Position numbers and translations under genes: made by a program. From NCBI RefSeq assembly GCF_000004195.4, contig NC_030677.2, forward strand, positions 65,744,222 through 65,808,221: a stretch of DNA of 64,000 nucleotides, in the 5' to 3' direction. Under the pieces are notes generated by a model. It had not been told where the DNA came from, did no database searches, and saw only the letters and a program-made list of their open reading frames with translations. This document shows, piece by piece, positions 44,530-56,309 of the stretch; the first letter of the stretch is position 1; every line of letters starts with the position of its first letter. The stretch comes from Xenopus tropicalis. Taxonomy: Eukaryota; Chordata; Amphibia; Anura; Pipidae.

Positions 44530-45058
44530 ACAAAGCGTTTTAGATTCTACTGTAACAAAATAAAACACCTGGACAGCACAAAATGTAAATATATATATAA
44601 AAGCACAAAGCTCAAGGCAAGGAACTTCAAGGTTACTTCTGATATCCTCATATTTTTCAACAGAGGGTACTTTATTTATTATAATACACAAATTACAGTG
44701 AGTCATGTGACAGTAAGTACATCACTAAACACAGTTTAACAGAATATAATTTACAGGATATTCATGTGTATTATATGTGTAAAATAAACTACTTTGATGC
44801 CATAGGGTAGCACAGGTTGGCCATGGCTATATCCTCCTGCTCTGTATTGACTGCAAGTTTCTGGTGCAAAGCAAACACACCAGCTAGGTAATGCTTGTTT
44901 ACTTGAGCATTTAATCAGGACATTTCAAATAACAATGCTTTCCGACTGATGCTGGTTGAAAACATTCCAATAATACGTGGAACTAAACTGAATAACTGGT
45001 TTTGTTCCTCTTTCCCAGAAAGGCTGGTCTTTCGCTGTCCTCAGTTTCCCTTGTAACT
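44530..45058. other. Unique non-coding DNA
   Basis: Nothing recognised. Confidence 0.4.
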
Positions 45059-46113
45059 GTACACACGCACACACACACTCTCTCACTCACACACACACTC
45101 TCACACACACACTCTCTCACTCACACACACACTCTCAAACACACACACTCTCTCACTCACACACGCACTCTCACACAAACACACTCACACATACACGCAC
45201 TCTCACACACACACGCACTCTCACACACACGCACTCTCACACACACACAAACACACTCACTCACACACACACACTCTCTCACTCACACATGCACTCTCAC
45301 ACACAAACACACTCACTCACTCACACACACTCTCTCACTCACACACGCACTCTCACACAGAAACACACTCTCTCACTCACACACGCACTCTCACACACAC
45401 ACACAAACACACTCTCTCACTCACACACACTCTCACACACACACACACTCTCTCACTCACACACACACTCTCTCACTCACACACACACTCTCTCACTCAC
45501 ACACACACTCTCTCACTCACACACGCACTCTCACACTCACTCTCTCACTCACACACTCTCACTCACACACACACTCTCTCACTCACACACACACTCTCTC
45601 ACTCACACACGCACTCTCTCACTCACACACTCTATCACTCACACACTCACTCACACACGCACTCACACACACACTCTCTCACACACACACTCTCTCACTC
45701 ACACACTCTCTCTCTCACACATGCACTCTCACACACACTCTCTCACTCTCACACACACAAGCACTCTCACACACACGCTCTCTCACACACACGCACTCTC
45801 ACACACACACTCTCACACACACACTCTCTCACTCACACACGCACTCTCACACACACACGCACCCTCACACACGCACTCTCACACACACGCACTCTCTCAC
45901 ACACACACTCTCACTCACTCACAAACACACACACTCTCTCACACATTCTCACTCACACACACTCTCTCTCTAACTTACACACACACACACTCTCTCTCAC
46001 ACGCATTCTCTCTCACACACACACACATACATACTCACACACTTTCACACACACACACACACTCTCTCACTCACTCACACGCATACACTCTCTCACACAC
46101 ACAGTATATAGGA
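45059..46113. repeat. Long CA/CT simple-sequence array
   Basis: About 1.05 kb made almost only of ACAC and CTCTCT blocks, in units such as ACACACACTCTCTCACTC, with rare G in ACGCACTCTCACAC. The very long open frames here (323 and 293 codons, reading His-Thr-Ser-Leu repeats) arise from the repeat and are not genes. Confidence 0.97.
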
Positions 46114-46273
46114 GGCAGAGGTGCACTGCCGAATGGTAAAGTGATAGCACAATGTATGACATTCACATGAACATAATCGGTAACTCACCGTGAAATGAAT
46201 CCAACAGTCATCTGTGGATTAGACACAGCCAACCCCTCCTCCATCCTTACCTTCCCTGGATTGCTTACATTAA

Positions 46274-46500
46274 AGGGGTCCTCCACCAAAAAAAAAGCTT
46301 GTTGCATAATAAAAGTAAATTCTAAGAGGTATTCCAATACAGACATTAATTAGAAATCTTTGTTAGTTTTGAGGTAATTTGCTATTGTATCTGACTGTTT
46401 CCATTCTCTGTATTCCTGGTTCTGACTCCTGAAACAATTGCATGTTGCACTGAAACTGCACTTACCTAAAGCACTTACTCCACACTGTGCTACACATTCA
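46274..46500 (+). mobile_element. TTAA MITE, 5' part only
   Basis: TTAA at 46270-46273 is followed by AGGGGTCCTCCACCAAAAAA, a known T2-like terminus. No matching 3' end was seen before the next element. Confidence 0.6.
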
Positions 46501-46539
46501 TGCGCATGCAAGAACAGGCACACAAACACGTGTCATTAA

Positions 46540-46756
46540 AGGACATGTAAAGCCTACATTTGCCTACAATGTATATCAGTTGGGCCCATCCCCCCCACCC
46601 AAATGGCATCATTTGTACTGCATATATACCCTCCGTTTGCCAGCACCATCACATTTTCCTAAAGCAAATACCAGCTTTCACCCGGTGGCCATTTTTCCTC
46701 TGATACATAATCAGATATATTTAAATCTGCAAACAGCCTACACACACAGACCCTGG
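46540..46756 (+). mobile_element. TTAA MITE, truncated copy of the 13055-13658 family
   Basis: TTAA at 46536-46539, then AGGACATGTAAAGCCTACAT and about 215 bases closely matching 13055-13270. Similarity stops right after 'cacacacagaccctgg', at a CA-rich patch, where another repeat begins. Confidence 0.82.
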
Positions 46757-46835
46757 CTAGCACCAGCTCACTGTTGCACCCTAGGCAGGTGCCTGTTTTG
46801 CCTACCCCTAGTTCCGGCCTTGTTAGGCACCCACC
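46757..46835. repeat. Dispersed 'aggcaggtgcctgttttgcc' repeat
   Basis: 'ttgcaccctaggcaggtgcc' and 'ctacccctagttccggcctt' form a familiar Xenopus repeat fragment joined to the truncated MITE. Confidence 0.5.
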
Positions 46836-46919
46836 TTATTTACCTGTTTACAGGTGTACAGGCAGTGCAGTTTAGTGATCATTGAATAGTCATGAGAGGT
46901 TTCCTTGTCTCCTTCCCTA

Positions 46920-47035
46920 CTCTACCCTGCTTGTGTGTGCCATACTCTGCCTGCCCTACTCTAGTCTGCCTGCGTGTGTGCCCAGCTCTGTGCTGCATGT
47001 GTGCCATACTCTGCCTGCCCTATGCTGCCTGTGGG
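46920..47035. repeat. Short tandem repeat of 'tgccatactctgcctgccct'
   Basis: The phrase occurs at about 46938 and 47007, 69 bases apart, with similar intervening 'gtgtgtgcc' and 'tctgcctgc' pieces. Probably a decayed minisatellite. Confidence 0.65.
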
Positions 47036-47039
47036 AGGA

Positions 47040-48590
47040 AAGCATGACAGGGGTTTGCTTGGGGAATTTGTAAGCATTTGGAAATAGTTGTTAGATGGTC
47101 TCTAAGTTGTGTAATTATGTGCTGGGGGTTGCGGTGCTACCCACTGGGAAGGACGAGCTATATGGATGGACAGAGGCACGACTTTATATGGTGCCACTGC
47201 TCCTAGCTACTCTTATTAGACAATAGCTGGATTTTCTCTATCTCATTACAAAGAGCAGATTATCTTAGAAGCACCTGGAAAAACACGGATGTGACCTATT
47301 TTTCCACAGCCACCCCCTACAAACTCCTTTCTCACTTTTCTTTTTTTCTCCCTCAAAAGCAGATGCTGTTTGCCCACTGGAATGCAAAGCAATCCTTAAA
47401 GGTAGCAGGGAGTGTGAGAATTCACACTTTGATGTGCCAGGAAATCCCAATCAGTAGGGTTTGATTAGCTGTTAGCATATCTTCACTTCCAAATCACAAA
47501 CACTCAGGTGTCATATTGTGTATTCTTTAGATTGGAAACCCAGTGCAAGTTAAGCTTGGAGATGCATTGCTATTATTATTTGTTAGCACTACTAATAGTA
47601 CTGAGCATATAGCTCTTCACCTGTAAAGCCTACAGCTAACTAGTAATATAGTTCTTAAGGTAATACAATGTACAACAGGACTTTCATATAAGTGTGTAAC
47701 CTGTTGGCTACATGATATATTCAGTTATGGAGCAGTCCTATACAACAGAAGTATCCCCCCTTTGCCCTAGGGCTAAGTAATGTGTATTAATAGTTTTGAT
47801 TTTGATTGTAGTGACTGCAAAGAGGTGCTGCCTTTTCTGCAAAATAACATCAACATAATTTGTCCTATAAATAACATCATTTTTACCAGCTAGGTGGCAA
47901 CCCTATCCATGTGTGAGTTGCTGGCCCATGGTGGGGGGCAGACAGACAGCTGACAAAGAACAACAATTGGAAGGACAGAGGGTCATAGGTAAAAAACAAA
48001 CTCATGCCCAAAGTTTTCACTGTCCAAGGTTTCATGCTGGTCACACAGCAATCAAACCATTGCTTTACAGTGGCAATCACTGAACTGAACTATGGTATAT
48101 GGTAAGCACTGTTTGCAGCCAATGGGTAACAGCTGTCATTGGCCAATTCCCACTAGTCATAACGTTTGTGATACATTTTTCGAGAACAAGAAGAGACTTC
48201 TCATGCCTCAAATGTGAGACTACTCAAAGACTGGGGCCCAAAGCAGTGGTAGCAGTTGGGACCCATTATGATACCAAATCAGGGTGAGACTTATAAAGAA
48301 AGCTAATTTGCTATTCCCAGACTTATATATATATATAAAATAGAAAAGATGCCGCACTCACAGGTCTTAGTGAAAAAATAAAGAAAGATTTGTCAGACAA
48401 TATATATATATAGAGGCATATTTTATGTTTATTTTTTTTAACTGGGGCCAAAATCCTTTCCTGCACAGAAACTGGAATTTGTTTTTGTAGTTTATCTAAT
48501 TTCAATACCACAGACACTATATATGTGTGTGTTAAAGCACAAAGAAACCCAAGAGCAAGAAGCTGATTTTTGGAAAAATCTACCATCCAG
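47040..48590. other. Mostly unique DNA; TA-bounded repeat at 48325-48420
   Basis: The 48325-48420 piece has two short (TA)n around 'gatgccgcactcacaggtct', a Xenopus repeat that often carries the CGAAAC-type motif, which is missing here. The rest has no recognised feature. Confidence 0.4.
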
Positions 48591-48594
48591 AAGG

Positions 48595-48745
48595 CTGTAG
48601 CCTTCTTATTATTACCACATATTTATAAGGAATCAACATATTTCAGAGAACTGTACAGCATACAAGCGCATACATTAATGCACAAATACTGGCCAATATA
48701 GGAGGTAAAGAGGGCCCTGCTCTATAGTTTCCAATCTAAAATGAA
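48595..48745 (-). repeat. L2-like LINE 3' tail, decayed
   Basis: Order 'ttattattaccacatattta', 'catatttcagagaactgtac' and 'aaagagggccctgctctata' parallels 33909-34077. Confidence 0.6.
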
Positions 48746-48749
48746 CTTT

Positions 48750-49970
48750 ATTGATGCTGATAATCAAACAGAATATTTCAGAGAGAATTATACTGGAGAG
48801 AAAGTGTGATGGGGGGTGTTTATGGAGTTTGGAAGCTTGGCCTCATGTACCAGAACACCAGGTCTTAACACTGCAATCTTCACTACAGAAACACAAATGG
48901 ATAAGGGGATTACATTAACGTGTAAAGAATTGAAATGTGCCTCTTGTGTTACTTGGATGTTATTAAATGTTTCCTCAGTTGAGAATACTTTGGAACAAAT
49001 TTGCTACAATACAATTTGTTTTTGTATAAAAGAACATGTTGCAACAGAAAAATACATGTTCATTTAGCCATTTGGACAAGTTCTAAGATACACAAGTCTA
49101 ACAATTTACTTTTACATGGCTAAGAATAGGTTGTTAATGAAAATGGTCCCTATATGCAAAACATACCTACTGATCTCAATTATATGACCATTGCTCTCTA
49201 ATGGGCATGGCAGGTGGCCCATAGAACATCTGGGCCTCTATTTCTAATGCTATAATCCCTGAAATGAAGTGTATGCATCACTGGAATGCACAGGCAGGGT
49301 AGGTGTTGAAAGATTAACCTCTGACCCCCCACTACCTATTTACTAAATGACCTGTTTCTGGGGCCTTGATAAAAAAAAAAGCAGTGGAGGAACTGGAGTG
49401 GGTAGGGGTTAGTGGGACAACTGCTGGAGGGTAAATGCTTTAAATAATGCCCAAGGACCAATATGATCTTAATCCTCTATGCTCTTTGCCTTTTTCAAAA
49501 AGAATCACTGTTGGTCAAGTAGCTGTCACTGGCTTTTCTAAAGAACACACAATAAGACAATGACAATTACCAAGCTTACTCTAGATTTATTTTCATAGTT
49601 AAGGGGGCATAATTCCTATGATTTTGAGTGACTGGGCCCAATGAAAACAATATGTTTGTACTAGATCCTCCAATGTATTGTTTTACACCTGACTACTATT
49701 AAAAAAGTAACATCACAACTAAAGGTATCATACGCTGCTTGTTTGGCGAGGTTGCTAAACGAGCAGATCTTTTTCCCAATATGCCCACCCAAGGCAACAT
49801 TGGGCTAATTCCCATGATGGGTACATGACGGGTATAGACATTGTCGGAACTCACAGGAAAATCAAACCTGGGCAGTTTTCAGCTAATTATCAGTCAGGGA
49901 GTCCAGTCAGGGGTTCCCACCCATGAGCAGATAAATTGCCTTATCGATCTGAAGAACTTGAATCAGCAGC
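48750..49970. other. Unique non-coding DNA
   Basis: Nothing recognised over about 1.2 kb. Confidence 0.4.
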
Positions 49971-49974
49971 TTAA

Positions 49975-50578
49975 AGGAATACTGTCATGGAAAAACATTT
50001 TTTTTCAAAACACATCACTTAGTAGATCTTTTCCAGCAGAATCCTGCATTGAAATCCATTTTCCAAAGACACAAACCGATTTTGTTATATTTAATTTTGA
50101 AATTTCACATGGGGCTAGCCATATTCTTCATTTCCCAGGGTGCCTCAGCCATGTGACCTGTACTCTGATATTCCAGTCACACTTTACTGCTGAGCTGCAA
50201 GTCAAGTTGGAGTGATATCAACCACCCCCCCCAGCAGCCAAACAGCAGAACAATGGGAAGAAGCAAGATAGCAGCTCCCATCAGATATCAGAATAGCACT
50301 CAATATTATGAAATCCAAGTCTGGTTTGGGACTCCTCCAGTTACAGGGGAGTAGGAGAAATAATATCTGAAAGCAGTTCTAATGTGTAGCGCTGGCTTTT
50401 TCTGAAAGCTCAGGCACAATATATTAAGATGGCTGCCTACACATCAATATTACAACTAATTAAAAATACATTTGTTGGTTCAAGTATAAAAGTTTAAATG
50501 GTAGAGTGAATTATTTGCTATGTAAGCAGTGTAATTTAGAACTAAAAAGCATACCATAAAAATCATGACAGTATCCCT
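49975..50578. mobile_element. TTAA-flanked MITE, full length
   Basis: Ends AGGAATACTGTCATGG and 'catgacagtatccct', flanked by TTAA at 49971-49974 and 50579-50582. A common Xenopus T2/Kolobok-like family with a unique, non-coding core. Confidence 0.92.
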
Positions 50579-50689
50579 TTAAAACTGCCTGTGTATATGG
50601 CCACCTTTAGGAACATGCAACAACATTTCCACTGTTTCAAAGAAAGGGAAAGGTATTTTCAGGAGATTTGTCACCCGCATGCAGCGCAA

Positions 50690-50860
50690 ATTTCCCACAC
50701 GTAACAAAATTCTCACCACTTTCTCTTTTGTTGTTCTTGTTTTTCTATACCCTGATGTTTTTCTGTCTTGCTTTCTTCCGTTATCTCTTTGTCTTTTCTT
50801 CTTCCAGTTTTTATGTGATTATCCTACTTTTTTTCCCCTTTGGCTATATTTCACACGCAC
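50690..50860. repeat. Pyrimidine-rich tract
   Basis: Mainly T and C on the plus strand, with no repeat unit. Open frames here read as hydrophobic Phe/Leu/Ser strings because of composition. Confidence 0.5.
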
Positions 50861-50987
50861 TCTCACCCCTGCCAGTGTATCACCCACCTTTCCTCACTTC
50901 TTTGAAGTTCTCTACATACTAAGGTTAACAAAGGATAAATATGTTCTTACTTTCATGTTCACATAACCAATAGTCATGCGATTTTAA

Positions 50988-51091
50988 GGATTTGGATTTG
51001 GTTCGGCCAGACACTTAGATTTGGGCAAATCCATATCCTGCTGAAAAAGGCCGAATCCCTAAACGAATCCTGAATTCGGTGCATCCTTACT
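50988..51091 (-). mobile_element. Partial hAT element of the 'gatgcaccgaatcc' type
   Basis: The minus strand starts near 51091 with AAGGATGCACCGAATTCAGG and continues with 'ggattcggcctttttcagca', a widespread hAT-derived repeat in vertebrates. Confidence 0.75.
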
Positions 51092-51189
51092 ATACACCAT
51101 AATATTCTCTCACATCCCACTTCCCACTGTACCTCTTCTGCCCCAAACTTTTATTTCCTCTACTTTTTTTTCACTTGTCCTCTATCAGA

Positions 51190-51425
51190 CCGGTTTCTGT
51201 CTAGTTCTCTGTGGGAGAGGGCTGGGCCAATCGGGGCTGGGGGCAGAGTGGGCCACTTGGGGATGGGGCAGGCAGTGCAGCGGGAGTAGCTTCTGGCTTT
51301 TCATGCAGCCCTGATGCTGACAGCAAGGGTACCCGGTTAATATAAGTAAGTACGCAATGGGTGACCCCCCCATAAGAGCTACAACTCACTGGGCCTGAGA
51401 CGACTGCCCCCCTCCCCCCCATGAC
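51190..51425. repeat. GC-rich segment, probably repeat-derived
   Basis: Contains 'gcagggctggg'-like and 'gggcctgagacgactgcccc' sequence, the latter common in Xenopus repeats. No domain is visible in its open frames. Confidence 0.4.
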
Positions 51426-51433
51426 AGCCCTGG

Positions 51434-51738
51434 GTACAGGATCAATTATTGTACCGCCTGGTACCTGAGATTTTACAGATTAGAGATCTTTCCATAATTT
51501 GGATTCCTATATTTTAAGTCTGCTTACAATTCATTTTAACATTAAATAAAACCAATAGGATTGTTTTGCCCCCAATATGGATTTATGCAGCGTAGTTACC
51601 ATCAAGTACAAAGTACTGTTTTATTATTACAGAGAAACAGGGAAATACTTTTTTTTACAAATTAAACTCTATGGGAGATGGCCCTTCTGCAGAGCTTTCT
51701 AGGTATTGGGTTTCTGGATAAGGAATCCCATACCTATA
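51434..51738 (-). mobile_element. 'acaggtatgggatc' MITE, copy 3
   Basis: Follows the order 'tctttccataatttggat', 'ccaataggattgttttgccc', 'actgttttattattacagag', 'ctctatgggaga' and ends 'ggaatcccatacctatac'. Confidence 0.82.
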
Positions 51739-51744
51739 CTGCAC

Positions 51745-52612
51745 ATTAGGAAGACTCATGGATCTGGATAACAGATATCATACTTGCCCGTGGGTTTCAT
51801 ACACAGTTGGTTTGCATGCTCTGAGTTGCCAAAGTACATATATGTTGCTTATGAAAGTGATGCAGTTGTGGCATCTGTTGTAAATTAATTTTTAGGGCTG
51901 ATACACAGTGTGAAGAAGAAAAGGGATTTTTAAATTAGCTATGACAGTATCTCTATAAGATGTGTTGTTTACTACTTAGTAAAGCATGTTCATACATCTC
52001 TGAAGAGGATTGATGTTTCTTGGGTCAAAAGTGTTGCAGGTTGTGTAACGTTATTCTGTTTTGTCAATGTGCTGAAGTTATTTCGTTCACACTTCCCTAA
52101 ATCAGCATTCCTTAAATTCGCCTGAGGCGCAATATTCTCTCAGCATCTTGATGCAGCCTTAAAAGTCAAGGTGACAGCCATACATAAAATCTTCCTTTAT
52201 GAAGCTCTGACCTCGGACTTGCCCCAGTGATTAAACTGCAATCAGGTATAAGCTATGAATACTAAATCACTGGCAGATTCTAACAAGATACATATAAACA
52301 GACAACTGAAACGTCATAGGAACAGCACCCAAGGCGAAAAAAAATACCTGGAAATGTCTTGTTAAAAGCCTATGTACCAAAGTAATGAACCTGTAAATTT
52401 CCCGGTCCACTTAGTGTTTTTAACCTCTACCCCTGTCAACAAGTAATTGCTAAGCTGTAAGCCCATAGCCCAAGGCGGTATTTTTTTGTTGTTGATGTTT
52501 TTGTCTTTAAATCTTCTATTACCTATAGTAGTTAATTGTAGCCAATGCAAATTGTGCAGTCATGGGAACTATAATATTATAGAATTTAACAGGATATGGG
52601 GTCCCACTCTTC
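51745..52612. other. Unique non-coding DNA
   Basis: A weak CGAAAC-like phrase ('gggtcaaaagtgttg') near 52020 may be a decayed member of the hammerhead-type repeats. Nothing else recognised. Confidence 0.3.
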
Positions 52613-52617
52613 CTTAA

Positions 52618-53110
52618 AGGGAAACTATACCCCCAATCAATGTAGGTCTCTATAAAAATATATTGCATAAACAAGCTTGTATGTAAAACCCTGCTTCATC
52701 TAAATAAACCATTTGAATAAAAATACACTTCTTTAGTAATATGTGCTATTGGGTATTTCAAAATAGAAAACTGCCATTTTAAGAATTAAGGGCCGCCTCC
52801 TGGGATCATAGGATTCACGGTGCACACAAACAAGCCAAGGCACATATACATGCTAGGTCACATTAGCCAATAAATGGACAGCGTTCTGTCTTTTGCTCCC
52901 ACACTACTTCCTGTTACAGTTAGAGCTGCATTATTTCTGGTCATGTGATCTCTCAGGAAGCACACAGCCCTTTACAAAATGGTGGCTCAAGGGAGAGGAT
53001 GTAAAAGGGCAATATTTATATATATTCCAGTTTGGTGAGATTCTTTAATAGGTCACTTAACATAATATAACCTATTGGTTAAGTATTTATTCTGGGGGTA
53101 TAGTTTTCCT
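52618..53110. mobile_element. TTAA-flanked MITE, uninterrupted relative of 9284-10265
   Basis: Ends AGGGAAACTATACCCCCA and 'tgggggtatagttttcct', flanked by TTAA at 52614-52617 and 53111-53114. Opposite orientation to the other copy. Contains 'acccagca'-free continuous family sequence 'aaaaccctgcttcatctaaa'. Confidence 0.9.
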
Positions 53111-53114
53111 TTAA

Positions 53115-54350
53115 ACTGGTATATATTCTGGTATACATACATACATAGTATACTTAGCATTCTGTTTTTAAACCATAAATGGCGCCACCCCTTTTTCCAA
53201 GCACCCTAAGATGTCAACCCAATATTGGAGGACTTTGGCTGACATACCATATATTTCAATGGAAAAGATATGTTAGGTGTTGGGTGCAAATTACTGACAG
53301 TAAGTGATGGACCTGTTACTGCAGTTGACTTGGCGAGGGGGGCATAAATCATGGTGACTTCTGAAAAATACAGGTGAGTTGACAAGTTTGCCCCAGGTAT
53401 TTCCATTTTTAGCATTCAGTATCATATTCTAATGTATTAGTTGGCTGCCTATATTCTTACATACGACCCCCACCACCCTTTTTAAGGATATTTAAAATAT
53501 GACATCCTTTTACTGTGTATATGTGGAACTTATCTAAATCACTGCAGACTATGCTTAGCAACAATCATTAATAAAAAGGTTAAACTATAGCAATCGGTGA
53601 AATCCTAGTTATCAAACAGCTGACCATTAAATGGCCAGTCATAAAAAGGGCAGTTAGAAGGTGCTTTAAACACATGGAATAACAACTAATTCCAAAAATA
53701 TACCAACCTACTACACTTATAAATGCAAAGGAATGTATTTAGGCCAAGATGAAGTACTTCAAGCTAATTTCATATGAAAGATATTGGTTAGAAATATTCT
53801 TTCAACTGTTTTTTTCCCTCCATGGAAGGGCAACATAGAAAGAGTCCCCTGTTTCTTAAGGATTTCACATTAATGCTCCATATATTAATACTGTGCATTT
53901 CACTCTCTACTTCCATCTCCACCTATAACACCTTTCTGAAGATATCTAAAAGGCACTTTAGCTAAACCTCCAAAAATGTCTTCCAATAGGATCCCAGAAA
54001 TAGATAACCACCAGCTAAGTATCTGGCCACACATCATTCCTAATATTTATTTTTATATTGGTTTCAGGCGTTCTAGAACTATTTTAATGCATTCTAGAAT
54101 TACTTTTTCAGTCATTTTTATGCTACCCCTGTGATATACCAACCTGGCAGAGAAAAGAAGTATCTTCAGCCCACTGTTGGGCACTGGAAGTGCCACCTCT
54201 GATATCCAGCTACCTATATATACAGAACTCTGCATACAAAGTATTCCTTCTGCAGTTTCCAGCTACCAGATTATACCTGTATAATATATACTATTATATA
54301 AGGAAAGAAAGCTGTAGATGTCAGAAATAGCCCACTGCCAAGGCTTTGAA
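53115..54350. other. Unique non-coding DNA
   Basis: Nothing recognised. Confidence 0.4.
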
Positions 54351-54351
54351 C

Positions 54352-54545
54352 ATTCAGGAGCAGATTTATTCAAGAGTGAAATAAAGGCTCACTACAGAAA
54401 AAAACTCACCCACTTTCTATGTATTCCTATAGGATTTTTAGAAGAGTATTTATCAATGGGTGAAAGTTGGTGTTCACTATTTTATAAATACGCTTCTTAA
54501 AATCCCACAGGGATGGATAGAAAGTGGGTAAGTTTTTCCCTTAAT
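54352..54545. repeat. Palindromic repeat fragment of the 'aaaactcaccca' type
   Basis: 'ctcacccactttctatgtat' is mirrored by 'atagaaagtgggtaagtttt', and 'tatttatcaatgggtgaa' lies between. Partial copy of a Xenopus foldback family. Confidence 0.6.
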
Positions 54546-54549
54546 GTAC

Positions 54550-55270
54550 AGTTCATTTCTCTGGACAATTTCTGTATGAATAATTTCATTTAAGTAAAAT
54601 AAGTAACAAATAAATAAATAACCATGAAATGAACCAGAACAGATGTTGTATCCATTTAGAGCCCTTTAACGTGTCATAAAACGCAGAGCAGGAAGTCACT
54701 GGCGCTGGAGTAAGGTTGAATTTCATTCCAGCTCTTTTGTGTTCTGCCTAACACAACATATTTAAGCTTTCTACCAGCACTAGCAGTAAACATACAACAT
54801 TTCAAGCTATTCTAACAACTTTAGCAGGAATAACAATTGGCAAATAGTTAATCTGTTTTTCCTCTCTAAGTAGGTATGTTAGTAATTTTAGAGCGGGGCC
54901 TATAGCTTAACTCTTCATAGATACCCATTACTCCTAGATCATGGCAACTGCTATCTTTAAATGATAAAGGAAGGTTCGTGAACAGCTCAAGCCAGAGAGA
55001 TGGCTAATGTTCCAATTTTCCAACTAATATTCCCAAAGGATATTGGTGGGTATTCAACTATCTGGCTATGAATGTGGATTTCTAGATAACATTGCTCCAC
55101 TCATTAAACTGAAAGCTGAATGAGAGGAGCTCAGTGGAAAACAAAGGGGTAACATCAATAATAATATAAGCTTCCTGCAGAAACTTTCATACAGTAACAA
55201 AATCTTGCATCAACCACATGTTAGTATTTTAGTCATTAGCACTCATCAGGCAATGTCTATGGGCAACTGA
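54550..55270. other. Unique non-coding DNA
   Basis: Nothing recognised. Confidence 0.4.
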
Positions 55271-55271
55271 C

Positions 55272-55501
55272 TGCACTCAGACCAAAGGGGGCTGAATAAT
55301 TACGCACACCCCACTTTGCAGTTATTTATTTGTAAAAAATGTTTGGAATCATGTATGATTTTCGTTCCAGTTCTCACGTGTACACCACTTTGTATTGGTC
55401 TTTTACGTGGAATTCCAATCAAATTGATTCATGTTTGTGGCTGTAATGTGGCAAAATGTGGAAAAGTTCAAGGGGGCCGAATACTTTTGCAAGCCACTGT
55501 A
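55272..55501 (+). mobile_element. Tc1-type transposon, 3' end only
   Basis: Ends 'gaatacttttgcaagccact' GTA, a terminal inverted repeat of a fish and frog Tc1 group, preceded by 'gtggctgtaatgtggcaaaa' and 'gggggctgaataattacgca'. The transposase region and 5' end are absent. Confidence 0.8.
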
Positions 55502-55689
55502 TCATTATGTACTACAATTCCACTCTAAGTAGCATAGAACACCCCTAAAATATGTGCTGGGTCTAAATATTTCCTCTGAATTTAGTTGAATCAAATTCAA
55601 ATGTTTTCCAGACCACATAACTGAATTTGAAATATTTCAGAACAATAAAATCTCAAGAATATAGAACTTTGTTAATACCAATGCCTGTT

Positions 55690-55985
55690 TTGTGAGCAAA
55701 GCAAAATAGTTCATGCAATGAACTCATTTAGGAAGGGTTAAATATTTTAGGCCAATAAGTGGTGTATAAGCAAGGCAATACATTTCATTCCATTGACTGA
55801 CTGACAAAGAGCATAAAGCAGGTCACACAAATTGGTTGGTTTATGAGCAAGGTAAAGCAACTTATGCAAAAGGCTGACCAATGAGTAGTGCAAAACAGTT
55901 CATAAATATAGTAGATTTATAAGCAACACAGTTCATGCCTATAACAGTTTGTGCAAATAAAATAAAGCAATTTATGAAACTGATG
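55690..55985. repeat. Irregular quasi-tandem array
   Basis: Phrases such as 'agttcatgcaatg', 'caacttatgcaaaagg', 'cagttcatgcctata' and 'ataagcaa' recur at irregular 40-60 base intervals. No fixed unit could be defined. Confidence 0.4.
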
Positions 55986-56010
55986 ATAAGCATAGACAGT
56001 CAGTAAAAGT

Positions 56011-56304
56011 ACAGTCATGGGACCTGTTATCCAAAATGCTTGGGACCTGTTGTTTTCTGGGTAAGGGGTCTTTCCATAATGTTTAATGTAAACATTAAAT
56101 AAACCCAGTAGGATTGTTTTGGCACCAATAATAATTAATTATAGCTTAGTACAACACACTGTTTTATTATTACAGAGAATAAGGAAATATTTTTTTTTAA
56201 AATTTTATTATTTGATTAAAATAGAGCCTATGGGAGTCAGCCTTCCCGTAATTTGGAACTTTTTGTGTAACAGGTTTCCGAATAACAGATCCCATACCTG
56301 TACA
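56011..56304 (-). mobile_element. 'acaggtatgggatc' MITE, copy 4
   Basis: Starts ACAGTCATGGGACCTG and ends 'cagatcccatacctgt'. The middle has 'cccagtaggattgttttggc' and 'gagcctatgggagtcagcc'. Confidence 0.88.
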
Positions 56305-56309
56305 ATAAG

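Noticed and set aside
45002..45973. 323-codon open frame of Ser/Leu/Thr/His repeats
   Set aside because: It lies wholly within the CA/CT simple repeat. Unit composition explains the open frame; a 293-codon frame overlaps it in a different phase.
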